Source: DAITBA01 sp036824005
Lineage (GTDB): Bacteria > Pseudomonadota > Gammaproteobacteria > Burkholderiales > Rhodocyclaceae
Direction of reading: 5' to 3'
NCBI GenBank assembly: GCA_036824005.1
Contig: DAITBA010000001.1
Span: 372,001 to 436,000, forward strand
DNA length: 64,000 nucleotides
Shown piece after piece: positions 43,849 to 53,402 of this stretch. Each line of letters opens with the position of its first letter. Within the stretch, counting starts at the first letter, position 1. A model generated the notes under the pieces. It had not been told where the DNA came from, searched no databases, and saw nothing but the letters and a program-made list of their open reading frames with translations. Position numbers and translations under genes: made by a program.

Positions 43849-45165
43849 TCAGGCGCGCTTGTGCAGCAGGGCGTAGTGGAAACCGTCATGCTCGGGTCGG
43901 GGCAGCAACTGCAGCGCGTTGGGATGCCCTGGCGCGCCGTCCAGCGCCAGCGGCACGCAGTCCTTGTGGCGCGCGCCGAAGGCCGCGACCTGCCCGCTGT
44001 TCTCCTCCGGGAACACCGAGCAGGTGGCATACAGCAATTTACCATCGGGCGCGAGCACCCGCCAGAGCGCGTCCAGGATCGCCGCCTGGGTGGCGGCGAA
44101 GGCGGCGATATCCGCGTCCCGGCGCAACCACTTGACGTCGGGATGACGGCGCACCACGCCCGAGGCGGAGCAGGGCACATCGGCAAGGATGCGATCGAAA
44201 GGGCGACCGTCCCACCATTGCTCGACGGCACGACAGTCGGCGCACAGCACGCCGGCCGTCAGTCCCAGGCGTTCGAGGTTGGCGCTGACGCGTTCCACCC
44301 GCCGGGCATCGACATCGAGCGCCGTCAGCTCGATGTCTGCCAGCTCGAGCAGGTGGGCGGCCTTGCCGCCCGGCGCAGCGCAGGCGTCGAGCACGCGCAT
44401 GCCCGCGCGTACTTCGAGCAGTGGTGCCGCCTGCTGGGCGCCGAAGTCCTGCACGGAAACCAGTCCTTCGGCGAAGCCAGGTAGCCGCTCCACCGGCACA
44501 GGCCGCGCCAGCAGCAGCGCCGACTCGGCCAGCGCGCGGCCGTGCATTCCCGCGGCGGCAAGTTGAACGGCATACTCGTCGCGACCGCAACGGCGGCGAT
44601 TGACCCGCAACGTCATGGGTGGATGGCTGTTTCCCACTTCCAGCACCGACTGCCACTGCTGCGGATAGGCCGCCTGCAGGCGTGCGATCCACCAGCGCGG
44701 ATGTTGCCAGCGGGCAACCGGATCGGTTGCTGCCTGGGCTTGAAGGGCCGCGCTGCGGCGCAGGAAACCGCGCAGCACGGCATTGACCAGCGCCTTGAAG
44801 GCGCCACGGCGCATGGCCGCCGCCGCGTCCACCGCCTGATCGACGGTGGTGTGGGCGTCCTCCGGCCGTGCCTCGAGGCGATACAACGCCGCCAGCAACA
44901 GCGCCCGGATCTCGGCTTGCGCTAGCGGTTTGTGCACTAGGCGCGAGAGGAAAAAATCGCCCCGGCCGTAGCTGCGCAGCGTGCCGTAGCACAGATCCTG
45001 AATCGCGCCGCGCGCGGCGCCGGCAAGTCCCGGCTGATCGCGCCAGCAGCGCTCCAGGGCATCCGTCAGGCTGCGCCCGTCGAGCACGGCGGCGATGACG
45101 CGGGCGGCACGATGCAATGCGCTGGCGAGGGAATCGGGTGCCAATTCGGGCTGTGCCTCGACCAT
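43849..45165 (-). CDS. rsmB: 16S rRNA (cytosine-C5) methyltransferase
   Basis: A 438-residue RsmB (Sun) protein. The N-terminal NusB-like helical domain (AARGAIQDLCYGTLRSYGR) is followed by a Rossmann methyltransferase with the SAM motif DACAAPGGKAAHLLE and the PCSASGVVRRHPDVKW motif, whose cysteine forms the covalent link to the base. It methylates C967 of 16S rRNA. It precedes the DUF4390 gene by 10 bases, and the order rsmB-DUF4390-ntrYX is typical for Betaproteobacteria. Here its usual neighbours htpX, fmt and def are about 10 kb away. Confidence 0.95.
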   Translation of the reverse strand: MVEAQPELAPDSLASALHRAARVIAAVLDGRSLTDALERCWRDQPGLAGAARGAIQDLCYGTLRSYGRGDFFLSRLVHKPLAQAEIRALLLAALYRLEARPEDAHTTVDQAVDAAAAMRRGAFKALVNAVLRGFLRRSAALQAQAATDPVARWQHPRWWIARLQAAYPQQWQSVLEVGNSHPPMTLRVNRRRCGRDEYAVQLAAAGMHGRALAESALLLARPVPVERLPGFAEGLVSVQDFGAQQAAPLLEVRAGMRVLDACAAPGGKAAHLLELADIELTALDVDARRVERVSANLERLGLTAGVLCADCRAVEQWWDGRPFDRILADVPCSASGVVRRHPDVKWLRRDADIAAFAATQAAILDALWRVLAPDGKLLYATCSVFPEENSGQVAAFGARHKDCVPLALDGAPGHPNALQLLPRPEHDGFHYALLHKRA

Positions 45166-45292
45166 CTGAAGAAACGTTCGCCACCGTCATGACGGCCGAC
45201 CAGCGGCGATTGTAACCGAGTTCGCTTCGCTTCCCCTACGGCGGCGGCCGGCGTACCATGCAGGTCGATATACCCACGATCAGGTCAATGGC

Positions 45293-47143
45293 ATGAACGA
45301 CAGGCTTTCCTACGAGACGCCGCCCGCCCCGTTGGATATGGGCGCATCGTTGCCCGATGCGCCCGCGCCGCGCCAGGATTCCGACGTGGAATCCATGATC
45401 CTGGGCGAGCAGGTGCGCATGCTCTACCAGCAATCGCCGGTCACTTCCGCCGGCGCGTTCCTGGCGGCGTTGCTGCTCGCCTGGATCATGTGGGACAAGA
45501 TCGCGCCGGCGATCGTCCTTGCCTGGCTGCTAACTTTGAACGTCACCCAGGTCGCGCGGGTGCTGCTCTATGTGCGCTACCGGCGCACGCCGGCCCGTGG
45601 TCTGGATGCGGCGCAGTGGATACGCTATTACATGTGGGCGGTGCTCTCTGCCGGCGTGCTGTGGGGCATCGGCGGCGTCGTGCTGTTCGTGCCGGCCGAT
45701 CTCGCCTATCAGGCATGGCTGACCATGGTCATGTTCGGTCTGGCCGCAGGGGGTGTGTCGGCCACCTCGCCACACCTGCCGACGATGTACGGCGTGCTTT
45801 CCCTGGTTCTGGTGCCGATCGCGCTGCGCACCCTGGTGGAGGGTGGCGTCGTGCCCACGGTCATGGCGACCTTCGATCTGCTGCTGCTGGTGACGCTGTC
45901 GCTGTTCGGCCGCAATCAGGGTCAGAGCATCGTCGCCTCGATCCGCACGCGCTTCGAGAACTTGAACCTGATCGAGGAACTGAAGGCGCAGAAGGCGGCC
46001 GCGGACAGTGCGCGGGAGCAGGCCGTTCAGGCGAGCCGGGCGAAGTCGCAGTTTTTCGCCGCCGCCAGCCACGACCTGCGCCAGCCGCTGCACGCCCTGG
46101 GTCTGTTTTCCTCGGCGCTCAAGGGCGAGCAACCCGGGCCGGGCCAGGACCGTGTCATTGCCAACATCAACAACGCGATCGAGACGCTGGAGGAGATGTT
46201 CAACAAGCTGCTCGATATCTCCAAGCTCGACGCCGGCTTCGTCGAGCCGCACGTGCTCAGCTTCCCCGTGCAGATGGTGCTGGAGCGGGTCGATTCGACT
46301 TTCGCGCCGGCGGCAGCGGAGAAAGGGCTGGAATTCGCCCTCGAAGAAAGCAAAGCTCTGGTGGTGAGCGACCCGACGCTGCTCGAGCGCATCGTCGGCA
46401 ATCTCGTTTCCAACGCTATCCGCTACACCCCGCGCGGCGGGCGCATCACGGTCGCCTGCCAGGAACGCGGCGGCGGGCTGTGCCTGGAGGTGGCCGACAC
46501 GGGCATCGGCATTCCCGAAGACCAGCACGCCCGGGTGTTCGAGGAGTTCTACCAGATCGGCAATCCCGAGCGCGACCGCAAGAAGGGCCTGGGACTGGGA
46601 CTGGCGATCGTCAAGCGTCTCACCGGTCTGCTCGGTCACCGACTGACGATGGATTCGGCGCCCAAGCGGGGCACGGTGTTTAGCCTTTACCTGCCGCTGG
46701 GTGCGACGGACGAGTCGGCCACGGCGGCGGTCGAAGGTCAGATGGATATGCCCGCCGAAACGCTCAAGGGTGCGTTCATCGTCGTCATTGACGACGAGAA
46801 GGCAGTGCGTGACGGCATGCAGTTGCTGCTCAAGCAGTGGGGCTGCGAGGCCCTGGCAGCGGGCAGTTCGCAGGAGGCGTTAAAGATGCTCGCCATGACC
46901 GGGCGCAAACCCGATCTGCTCATCGTCGACTACCGGCTGCGCGAGGGATTTACCGGCATCCAGGCGATCGAGACCCTGACCGCCTTCCTCGGCGAACAGG
47001 TGCCTAGCGTGCTGATCACCGGCGACACCGCTCCCGACCGCCTGCAGGAAGCCAAGGCGAGCGGCTTTTATCTCATCCACAAACCGGTCCGGCCGTCGCG
47101 GCTGCGCACGCTGGTCACGCGGGTTCTGAGCGGAAAGGCCTGA
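45293..47143 (+). CDS. Hybrid histidine kinase with N-terminal membrane domain
   Basis: A 616-residue membrane protein. Six hydrophobic segments lie between about 55 and 205. A coiled linker leads to the kinase core with H260 in FFAAASHDLRQPLHALGLF, the N box NLVSNAIRYTPRGG and G box KGLGLGLAIVKR. A C-terminal receiver (about 490-612) has acidic VIDDEKAVRD, phospho-Asp in LLIVDYRLREGF and Lys in IHKPVRPSR. HDLRQPLHALG is the signature of a kinase group whose receiver often acts on a separate LuxR-type partner. No separate response regulator is adjacent, so output may be intramolecular or distant. Confidence 0.88.
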   Translation: MNDRLSYETPPAPLDMGASLPDAPAPRQDSDVESMILGEQVRMLYQQSPVTSAGAFLAALLLAWIMWDKIAPAIVLAWLLTLNVTQVARVLLYVRYRRTPARGLDAAQWIRYYMWAVLSAGVLWGIGGVVLFVPADLAYQAWLTMVMFGLAAGGVSATSPHLPTMYGVLSLVLVPIALRTLVEGGVVPTVMATFDLLLLVTLSLFGRNQGQSIVASIRTRFENLNLIEELKAQKAAADSAREQAVQASRAKSQFFAAASHDLRQPLHALGLFSSALKGEQPGPGQDRVIANINNAIETLEEMFNKLLDISKLDAGFVEPHVLSFPVQMVLERVDSTFAPAAAEKGLEFALEESKALVVSDPTLLERIVGNLVSNAIRYTPRGGRITVACQERGGGLCLEVADTGIGIPEDQHARVFEEFYQIGNPERDRKKGLGLGLAIVKRLTGLLGHRLTMDSAPKRGTVFSLYLPLGATDESATAAVEGQMDMPAETLKGAFIVVIDDEKAVRDGMQLLLKQWGCEALAAGSSQEALKMLAMTGRKPDLLIVDYRLREGFTGIQAIETLTAFLGEQVPSVLITGDTAPDRLQEAKASGFYLIHKPVRPSRLRTLVTRVLSGKA

Positions 47144-47201
47144 GCGGTGCAACCATAGCGCGCGCGCCTCTGGCGTTCGGGGCAAGGACACGGCCAGCAC
47201 G

Positions 47202-47804
47202 ATGACCCCTTCCACCCGCGCGGGCGATGGCCTGCTGCGCAAGCTGGCGGGCGGCGATCGCCGCTCAATTGGCCGGGTGGCAGAAGTGATCGCGGACGTC
47301 GAGGCCAACCCGCGGCTGTTTTCGTCGCTGGTACGCGCCATGGTCGCCACCGATGCCTGCGTTGCCATGCGCGCCGCCGATGCGGTGGAAAAGCTCTCTG
47401 CGCGTCATTCCGACTGGCTGGATCCGCACGCCGAGTGGCTGATCGGCAAGGTGTCAGGCAGCGCACTGCAGGAAGTGCGCTGGCACTTTGCCCAGATCTC
47501 GCCGCGGTTGAAAATGAGCCGGGGCCAACGCCAGCAGGTGGTGGCGATCCTGGAGTCCTATCTCGACGATCGCAGCGCCATCGTCAAAACGTCTGCCATG
47601 CAGGCCCTGACCGATGTGGCGCTCGCCGACGACAACCTACTACCGATTGTTGCGCGACACATCCAGGAACTCACCCAAACGGGCACGCCGGCCATGCGCG
47701 CGCGCGGCCGCAAGCTGCAGGTGCGACTGGCGCGGGCGGTGGACGAAAAGGAGGGCGCACCGCGGGAACGGTGCGCCCGGGGGGTGCCCCTGAGGAGGGA
47801 GTAG
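47202..47804 (+). CDS. HEAT-like alpha-helical repeat protein
   Basis: A 200-residue soluble protein predicted all-helical. The repeated hydrophobic spacing in RSIGRVAEVIADV, CVAMRAADAVEKLSA and SAIVKTSAMQALTDVAL fits HEAT-type units. Such proteins act as scaffolds; some PBS-lyase-like HEAT proteins modify bilins, but no such residues are evident. The last 15 residues are coded by a strong hairpin (47753-47778), so they look like read-through of a terminator rather than conserved protein. It starts 58 bases after the hybrid kinase and may be co-transcribed. Confidence 0.55.
   Translation: MTPSTRAGDGLLRKLAGGDRRSIGRVAEVIADVEANPRLFSSLVRAMVATDACVAMRAADAVEKLSARHSDWLDPHAEWLIGKVSGSALQEVRWHFAQISPRLKMSRGQRQQVVAILESYLDDRSAIVKTSAMQALTDVALADDNLLPIVARHIQELTQTGTPAMRARGRKLQVRLARAVDEKEGAPRERCARGVPLRRE
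47753..47778. terminator. Strong hairpin at the end of the HEAT-like gene
   Basis: GGGCGCACCG (47753-47762) pairs exactly with CGGTGCGCCC (47769-47778) around a six-base loop. It separates the convergent HEAT-like and bactofilin genes. There is no T run, so it may act as a Rho-assisted or bidirectional stop. Confidence 0.5.
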
Positions 47805-47807
47805 GGG

Positions 47808-48443
47808 CTAGAAGGAGCCTTGTGACCTGCCGGACGACGGTCGTGCTTTCTGCACCGATTCGTCCGCGTTGCTTTCGTCGTTCGTCTTGGCTGCGGTGGT
47901 GTCCGCAACCGGTTCCACGGTGCTCGACGCCACTGAGCGCAGGGGCTGGGCAGCAGGCGTGAGACTGGTCACGTCGCCGGATATCTCGCCGCCCGCCTCG
48001 ATCACGATCTTGCCGTAGCGCACCTTGCCCGACACCTTGCCAGTGGCGTGGATAACGAGTTGCTTGCGTGCCGTCAGCTCGCCCTCGAAACGGCCGCGGA
48101 TTTCGGCCACGTCGATGCCCACGGTGCCGACGTAGGCGCCGTGTTCCGCAATCTGGATGACCCGGCTATCCATGGAAGCCTCGACCCGACCTTCGACCAC
48201 GAGCGTGTCGCAATCCGTGATCTCGGCCCCCTTGAGCTTGATGTCCGGCCCGACGATCAGACAACTGCCCTGCTTCTCGTCTGGCGCGCTGACCGGCGTC
48301 GCCTCGGCGCGGGGGTTCGCGTGCGGTGCCGGGCTGCCGGTGCTCGCGGGCAGCGTTGTAGGCGCCCCGAGCGGGGAGGGCATTCTGCCGTCTCGGCGCA
48401 GGCTGTCATCTTTCCTGTTGAACATGCTGTCCTTCTGGAACAT
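47808..48443 (-). CDS. Bactofilin-family protein
   Basis: A 211-residue protein with a bactofilin core (about 70-165): SCLIVGPDIKLKGAEITDCD, LVVEGRVEASMDSR, GTVGIDVAEIRGRFEGEL and KVSGKVRYGKIVIEAGGEISGDV. The core forms a beta-helix that polymerises into filaments without nucleotide. Both tails are disordered and rich in Ser, Ala and Pro, as usual. The ATG at 48443 is chosen because CAGGAGAAACG precedes it. Bactofilins organise the envelope, appendages or chromosome arms; which one applies here cannot be told. Confidence 0.88.
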   Translation of the reverse strand: MFQKDSMFNRKDDSLRRDGRMPSPLGAPTTLPASTGSPAPHANPRAEATPVSAPDEKQGSCLIVGPDIKLKGAEITDCDTLVVEGRVEASMDSRVIQIAEHGAYVGTVGIDVAEIRGRFEGELTARKQLVIHATGKVSGKVRYGKIVIEAGGEISGDVTSLTPAAQPLRSVASSTVEPVADTTAAKTNDESNADESVQKARPSSGRSQGSF

Positions 48444-48794
48444 CGTTTCTCCTGCCGACACGGGCGTCGGGATGTTCGTCGATTCTGTCGCGGTCCTCGT
48501 CACGCAGTGCAGCAAAGCGCGTGCCCGATCGAATTTAGCCGCCCATAATCAGCGGCTTGTGCGACAGTGCCCGGTCCGGGCGGGAAGTCGCCGTGTGCTT
48601 GCAGGCACGCATTCGTCGCCTCGCGGCGACAGGTTTCCTCCCCGCTCGCCAGTGCATTGTTTTCTCGGTGGTTGTCTTGTCGTCAGCGAACGACGCCAAT
48701 GCCGCCCCGCTCGCCGGGCCATTGCAACGCGGCCGCGCTTCTTTTATGCTCCGCTGTTTTTCCCTCCCCCCAGGAATCGCTATCGCAAGGTGAA
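48444..48794. promoter_or_regulatory. Divergent intergenic region
   Basis: These 351 bases separate the bactofilin gene (minus) from homospermidine synthase (plus) and must hold both promoters. CATAAT within CGCCCATAATCAGC (about 48540-48553) and TTTTATGCT (about 48743) are weak -10-like candidates. No gene is seen. Confidence 0.35.
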
Positions 48795-50219
48795 ATGAAC
48801 GGCTACCGCAAAGAACTTGCCTTCCGCGGCAGGGTCGTCATGGTCGGCTTCGGCTCGATCGGTCAGGGGACGCTTCCGCTGCTGCTGCGACATATCGATA
48901 TGCAACCGTCGCAGATCGTCATCGTCACCGGAGACGAAGGCGGCCGAGAAATCGCCGCAGAGTATGGTGTCGAATTCCACGCCATACCCCTCAAGCCGTC
49001 GAACTACCGCGCCACACTTGAGCCGCGCCTCAGCCAGGGTGACTTTCTGGTCAACGTTTCGAATTGCGTGTCCACGGCAGCATTGATCGAGCTGTGCCAG
49101 CAACGCGGCGCGCTCTATATTGACACCTGCATCGAACCCTGGGAGGGCGGCTACACCGATGCCGCTGTTTCACCGGAAACACGCTCGAACTACGCCCTGC
49201 GCGAGCATGCAATGGCGCTGAATCGCAACGTTCCTGCGGGCGGCGGCCCGACGGCGATTCTCACCCACGGCGCCAATCCCGGCCTCGTTTCCCACTTCGT
49301 CAAGCAAGCCCTGGTCAACATCGCCGCCGACACCGGCACACCCGCCGATGCGCCGACCTCGCGTGAAGGCTGGGCCGGCCTGGCTCAGCGCCTGGGCGTC
49401 AAGGTCATCCACATCGCCGAACGCGATACGCAGATCGCCCATCCGCGCAAGTCGCCGGGGGAATTCATCAACACCTGGTCGGTGGAAGGCTTCGTCCATG
49501 AAGGCTGTCAGCCCTCGGAGCTGGGATGGGGCAGCCACGAAAGGCATTTTCCGCAGGACGGCCGACGCCACGAGTACGGTTGCAAGGCGGCGATCTATCT
49601 TAATCGCCCCGGTGCCGCCACGCGCGTTCGCACCTGGACGCCTCTGGCCGGCCCGATCCATGCGTTTCTCATCACCCACGGCGAATCGATCTCCCTCGCC
49701 GACTACTTCACCGTCGGCGGCGGCGATCAGCCCCGGTACCGGCCGACGGTGCATTACGCCTACCACCCCTGTGACGATGCGGTTTTGTCCATCCACGAAC
49801 TGGCCGGGCGCAACTGGCAACTCCAGGAGCGGCGCCGGGTGGTCAAGGCGGAGCTGGTCGCGGGCATGGATGAGCTGGGCGTGCTGCTCATGGGCCATGC
49901 CAAGGGGGCCTATTGGTACGGCTCGCGGCTGACGGTCGAGCAGGCGCGCCGTCTGGCACCCCACAACGGCGCGACGACGCTGCAGGTGACCGCGCCGGTG
50001 GTAGCTGGGGTGATCTGGGCGCTGCGCAATCCGCAGCAGGGCGTGGTGGACCCGGAGGCACTGCCCTACGACTTCGTGCTCGATTTCTGTCGGCCCTACC
50101 TGGGAGATGTCGTTGGCGTCTATAGCGAGTGGACGCCGCTGCTTGACCGGGGCGTGCTCTTCGACGAAGACATCGATCGCGCCGATCCCTGGCAGTTCAA
50201 GAATTTCCGCGTCGTTTGA
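48795..50219 (+). CDS. hss: Homospermidine synthase
   Basis: A 474-residue protein of the bacterial homospermidine synthase family. It has a Rossmann NAD-binding start (VVMVGFGSIGQGTLPLLLRH), the LTHGANPGLVSHFVKQAL block, EFINTWSVEGF, HGESISLADYFTV and a C-terminal LDFCRPYLGDVVGVYSEW. It makes sym-homospermidine from two putrescines (or putrescine and spermidine) by NAD-dependent aminobutyl transfer in the cytoplasm. The start ATG at 48795 is preceded by AAGGTG. Its length is the usual for the family. The next operon starts 323 bases downstream. Confidence 0.93.
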   Translation: MNGYRKELAFRGRVVMVGFGSIGQGTLPLLLRHIDMQPSQIVIVTGDEGGREIAAEYGVEFHAIPLKPSNYRATLEPRLSQGDFLVNVSNCVSTAALIELCQQRGALYIDTCIEPWEGGYTDAAVSPETRSNYALREHAMALNRNVPAGGGPTAILTHGANPGLVSHFVKQALVNIAADTGTPADAPTSREGWAGLAQRLGVKVIHIAERDTQIAHPRKSPGEFINTWSVEGFVHEGCQPSELGWGSHERHFPQDGRRHEYGCKAAIYLNRPGAATRVRTWTPLAGPIHAFLITHGESISLADYFTVGGGDQPRYRPTVHYAYHPCDDAVLSIHELAGRNWQLQERRRVVKAELVAGMDELGVLLMGHAKGAYWYGSRLTVEQARRLAPHNGATTLQVTAPVVAGVIWALRNPQQGVVDPEALPYDFVLDFCRPYLGDVVGVYSEWTPLLDRGVLFDEDIDRADPWQFKNFRVV

Positions 50220-50542
50220 TTCTCCCGTCCGCGGGCGACGCGATTCTCTTTGGCGCAGGTGACGACCAAGTCGTTCTGCCCAGCCATCGACTGAAGCGCC
50301 GGGCGCGAAATGCGATCCCGATGCCTCCCTGCCGATGGGTGCACGGCCGACTTTGCCCGGCCGCGCCCGCACTCGGTATTCTCCCGCCGCCTTCGAACGC
50401 GCGCCCGCGCCCGTCCTTTAGGGGTATGTCGCCTTCCGTTGCGAAATGTCATTGAATTTCGAGTCCCACGACCGGAGAATTTCTTTCACGCGCCGCATTT
50501 CGTCGGTACGCGAATCAGGGTGGCGCTGCGAGGGAAACGGCA
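50220..50542. other. Gene-free stretch before the ligase gene
   Basis: These 323 bases hold no gene that I can support. The region is likely the promoter of the operon at 50543-55757. No clear sigma54 or sigma70 element stands out. Confidence 0.4.
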
Positions 50543-52306
50543 ATGCGGCCAACGTTCATCCGCAAGTCGGCATCGGAGCTTCGGGTTCCGCCCAATCTGC
50601 CGCGCCCTGCGGAACGCGAAGCGCCGTTATCCGTGCAGGCAGCGCGCCACGCGCTGGCGGGGCTGCCCGGCGGCGGCCTCAACATCGCGTATGAAGCCGT
50701 CGACCGGCACGCAGCCGGGCCCCGCGCCAATCATCCCGCCTTTCGCTGGCTCTGCCGCAACGATGCCGAACAGATATTCACCTACGACGACCTGGCGCTG
50801 CTCAGCAACCGCTTTGCCAATGTCCTGAACAGCCTCGGTGTCGGCAAGGGCGCGGGCGTGTTCGTGCTCTGCGGCCGCATTCCCGAGCTCTATGTCGCGG
50901 TGCTGGGCGCGCTGAAGAACGGCTGCGTCGTCTCGCCCCTGTTTGCCGCTTTCGGGCCGGAACCCATCGCCACTCGCATCGCCCTCGGCGCGGGCCGTGT
51001 GCTGGTGACCACGGACACGCTCTATGCGCGCAAGGTGGCAAAGGTCATGCACGCGCTGCCGACCCTCAAGCATGTGCTGCTGGTCGGCGAGGGCGGCGCC
51101 ACAACGGACATCCCCGGCACGCTCGACCTGCGCCGCCTGATGGACGCCGCCGCCGATGGCTTCGACATCGTGCCCACCGCCGCCGAGGATCCGGCGCTGC
51201 TGCATTTCACCAGCGGCACCACCGGCACGCCCAAGGGGGCCATTCATGTCCATGACGCGGCGGTCATGCACTACATGACGGGCAAGTACGCCCTCGACTT
51301 TCACCCGGAAGACATCTTCTGGTGCACTGCCGATCCCGGCTGGGTGACCGGCACCTCCTACGGCATCATTGCGCCGCTCCTGCACGGCGTAACCAGCATC
51401 ATCGACGAGGCGGATTTCGACGCCGAACGCTGGTATCGCATCCTGCAGGACCATGAGGTGACGGTGTGGTACACCGCGCCTACGGCCATCCGCATGCTGA
51501 TGAAGGCCGGGACGGAACTCGCGCGCAAGTACCGCTTTCCCGACCTGCGCTTCATCGCCAGCGTCGGCGAGCCGCTCAATCCGGAGGCGGTGTGGTGGGG
51601 CCAGGAGGTGCTCGGCCTGCCCATCCACGACAACTGGTGGCAGACGGAGACCGGCGGCATCATGATCGCCAACACGCCGGCCATGGACATCAAGCCCGGC
51701 TCGATGGGCAGGCCGCTGCCCGGGGTCGAGGCCATTATCGTGCGGCACGAAGACAATGGTGCGGTCACGGTCATCGACGTGCCCGACGTCGAGGGCGAGC
51801 TGGCGCTCAAGCGCGGCTGGCCGTCCATGTTCCGCGGTTACCTCAATCAGGAGGAGCGCTACCGCAAGTGTTTCGCCGGCGATCTCTATCTCACGGGCGA
51901 TCTGGCGCGGCGCGATGCCGATGGCTACTTCTGGTTCGTCGGCCGCGCCGACGACGTCATCAAATCGGCCGGACACCTGATCGGGCCGTTCGAGGTCGAG
52001 AGCGCGCTGATGGAGCATCCGGCGGTGGCCGAAGCGGGTGTCATCGGCAAACCGGACGAGATCGTCGGCGAGGTGGTCAAGGCCTTCGTCTCGCTCAAGA
52101 AAGGATACGAGGCAGGCGATGCACTGCGCCTGGAGCTGCTCGGACACGCGCGCAAGCGCCTGGGCGCGGCCGTGGCGCCGAAGGAAATCGCCTTCGTCGC
52201 CAGCCTGCCGCGCACCCGCAGCGGCAAGATCATGCGCCGGCTGCTCAAGGCCCGGGAGCTCGGCCTGCCGGAAGGCGATACCTCGACGCTGGAGGGCGGG
52301 GCGTGA
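50543..52306 (+). CDS. AMP-forming acetate/acyl-CoA ligase
   Basis: A 587-residue ANL-family ligase of the acetyl-CoA synthetase (AcsA) type. It has the phosphate-binding loop LLHFTSGTTGTPKG, VWYTAPTAIRMLMKAG, DNWWQTETGGIMIAN, YLTGDLARRDADGY and the terminal RTRSGKIMRRLLKA with the catalytic lysine. It activates acetate or another short acid as acyl-AMP and transfers it to CoA or, conceivably, to the ACP encoded downstream. It is about 60 residues shorter than E. coli Acs and closest in layout to the Bacillus AcsA form. It is the first gene of the 2-oxoacid dehydrogenase operon. Confidence 0.88.
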   Translation: MRPTFIRKSASELRVPPNLPRPAEREAPLSVQAARHALAGLPGGGLNIAYEAVDRHAAGPRANHPAFRWLCRNDAEQIFTYDDLALLSNRFANVLNSLGVGKGAGVFVLCGRIPELYVAVLGALKNGCVVSPLFAAFGPEPIATRIALGAGRVLVTTDTLYARKVAKVMHALPTLKHVLLVGEGGATTDIPGTLDLRRLMDAAADGFDIVPTAAEDPALLHFTSGTTGTPKGAIHVHDAAVMHYMTGKYALDFHPEDIFWCTADPGWVTGTSYGIIAPLLHGVTSIIDEADFDAERWYRILQDHEVTVWYTAPTAIRMLMKAGTELARKYRFPDLRFIASVGEPLNPEAVWWGQEVLGLPIHDNWWQTETGGIMIANTPAMDIKPGSMGRPLPGVEAIIVRHEDNGAVTVIDVPDVEGELALKRGWPSMFRGYLNQEERYRKCFAGDLYLTGDLARRDADGYFWFVGRADDVIKSAGHLIGPFEVESALMEHPAVAEAGVIGKPDEIVGEVVKAFVSLKKGYEAGDALRLELLGHARKRLGAAVAPKEIAFVASLPRTRSGKIMRRLLKARELGLPEGDTSTLEGGA

Positions 52307-52324
52307 GCACGAGCACTACTTTTA

Positions 52325-52394
52325 CACCACAGAGGACACGGAGGACGCAGAGGAAAACAAGTGAGAGCAAAGAACCTCTGTGTCCTCTGCGGTG
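52325..52394. repeat. Second CCACAGAGGACAC-type inverted repeat
   Basis: The left arm CACCACAGAGGACACGGAGG (52325-52344) and right arm CCTCTGTGTCCTCTGCGGTG (52375-52394) are complementary at 18 of 20 positions with a 30-base loop. It sits in the 100-base gap between the ligase and E1alpha genes and could be a hairpin in the operon mRNA. It is the same family as 1709-1855. Confidence 0.75.
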
Positions 52395-52406
52395 AAACAA
52401 ACCTTC

Positions 52407-53402
52407 ATGATCGCCCCGCCGCCCACCGGTCCCATTCCCTATTCCCGCGAGTTCGCGCTGCGGCTGCTCACGGACATGCTGCGCATCCGGCGTCTGGAGG
52501 AGAAGTCTGCCGAGCTCTACGGCGCCGGCAAGATCCGCGGCTTCCTGCATCTGTACATCGGCGAGGAGGCCTGCGCGACTGGCGCCATGCACGCCCTGCT
52601 ACCTCAGGACAACGTCGTGGCAACCTACCGCGAGCACGGCCACGCGCTGCTGCGGGGCGTGTCCATGAACGCCATCATGGCCGAGATGTACGGCAAGCAG
52701 GAGGGCTGTTCGCGCGGGCGCGGCGGTTCGATGCACCTGTTCGACGCTGCCACGCGATTCTTCGGCGGCAACGCCATCGTCGGCGGCGGGCTGCCGCTGG
52801 CGGTGGGTCTGGCGCTGGCGGCGAAGCTGCAGCGCAAGCCGCGGCTGACCGCCTGCTTTTTCGGCGAGGGCGCCGTGGCGGAGGGCGCCTTCCACGAGTC
52901 CATGAACCTGGCCGCGCTGTGGCAACTGCCGGTGCTGTTCTGCTGCGAGAACAATCTTTATGCCATGGGCACGGCGCTGGCGCGCTCGGAATCCCAGACC
53001 GATCTGTGCGCCAAGGCGGCCGCCTTCAACGTGGCCGCCACGCGCGTCGACGGCATGGACGTGGTCGCCGTGCACGAGGCGGCAAAGTCCGCCGCGGACT
53101 ACGTGCGCACCGGCAAGGGACCGATGTTCGTCGAGTTTCAGACCTACCGCTTCCGCGCCCACTCCATGTTCGACGCCGAGCTCTACCGCGACAAGGCGGA
53201 AGTGGCGCAGTGGAAGACGCGCGGACCGATCCACACATTTTCCCAGCGCATGAAGGAGCAGGGCCAGCTCACGGAACAGCAGTTTCTCGACATCGATGCC
53301 CAAGTCATGGACGAGGTGGAGCGCGCCGTCGCCTTCGCCGAAGCCGGCACCTGGGAGCCGGTGGACAACCTGACCCGGGACGTCCTGACGACGCAACCAT
53401 GA
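52407..53402 (+). CDS. 2-oxoacid dehydrogenase E1 alpha subunit
   Basis: A 331-residue ThDP-dependent E1alpha (pyruvate/acetoin type). It has LHLYIGEEACATGAM, YREHGHALLRG, GGSMHLFD and the ThDP/Mg motif beginning GEGAVAEGAFHESMNLA and ending CCENN (153-183). With E1beta it decarboxylates a 2-oxo acid and passes the acyl group to the lipoyl arm of E2. I prefer the ATG at 52407; an upstream GTG lies in the repeat. The stop overlaps the E1beta start by ATGA. The substrate (pyruvate, acetoin or a branched 2-oxo acid) is not fixed by sequence alone. Confidence 0.92.
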   Translation: MIAPPPTGPIPYSREFALRLLTDMLRIRRLEEKSAELYGAGKIRGFLHLYIGEEACATGAMHALLPQDNVVATYREHGHALLRGVSMNAIMAEMYGKQEGCSRGRGGSMHLFDAATRFFGGNAIVGGGLPLAVGLALAAKLQRKPRLTACFFGEGAVAEGAFHESMNLAALWQLPVLFCCENNLYAMGTALARSESQTDLCAKAAAFNVAATRVDGMDVVAVHEAAKSAADYVRTGKGPMFVEFQTYRFRAHSMFDAELYRDKAEVAQWKTRGPIHTFSQRMKEQGQLTEQQFLDIDAQVMDEVERAVAFAEAGTWEPVDNLTRDVLTTQP

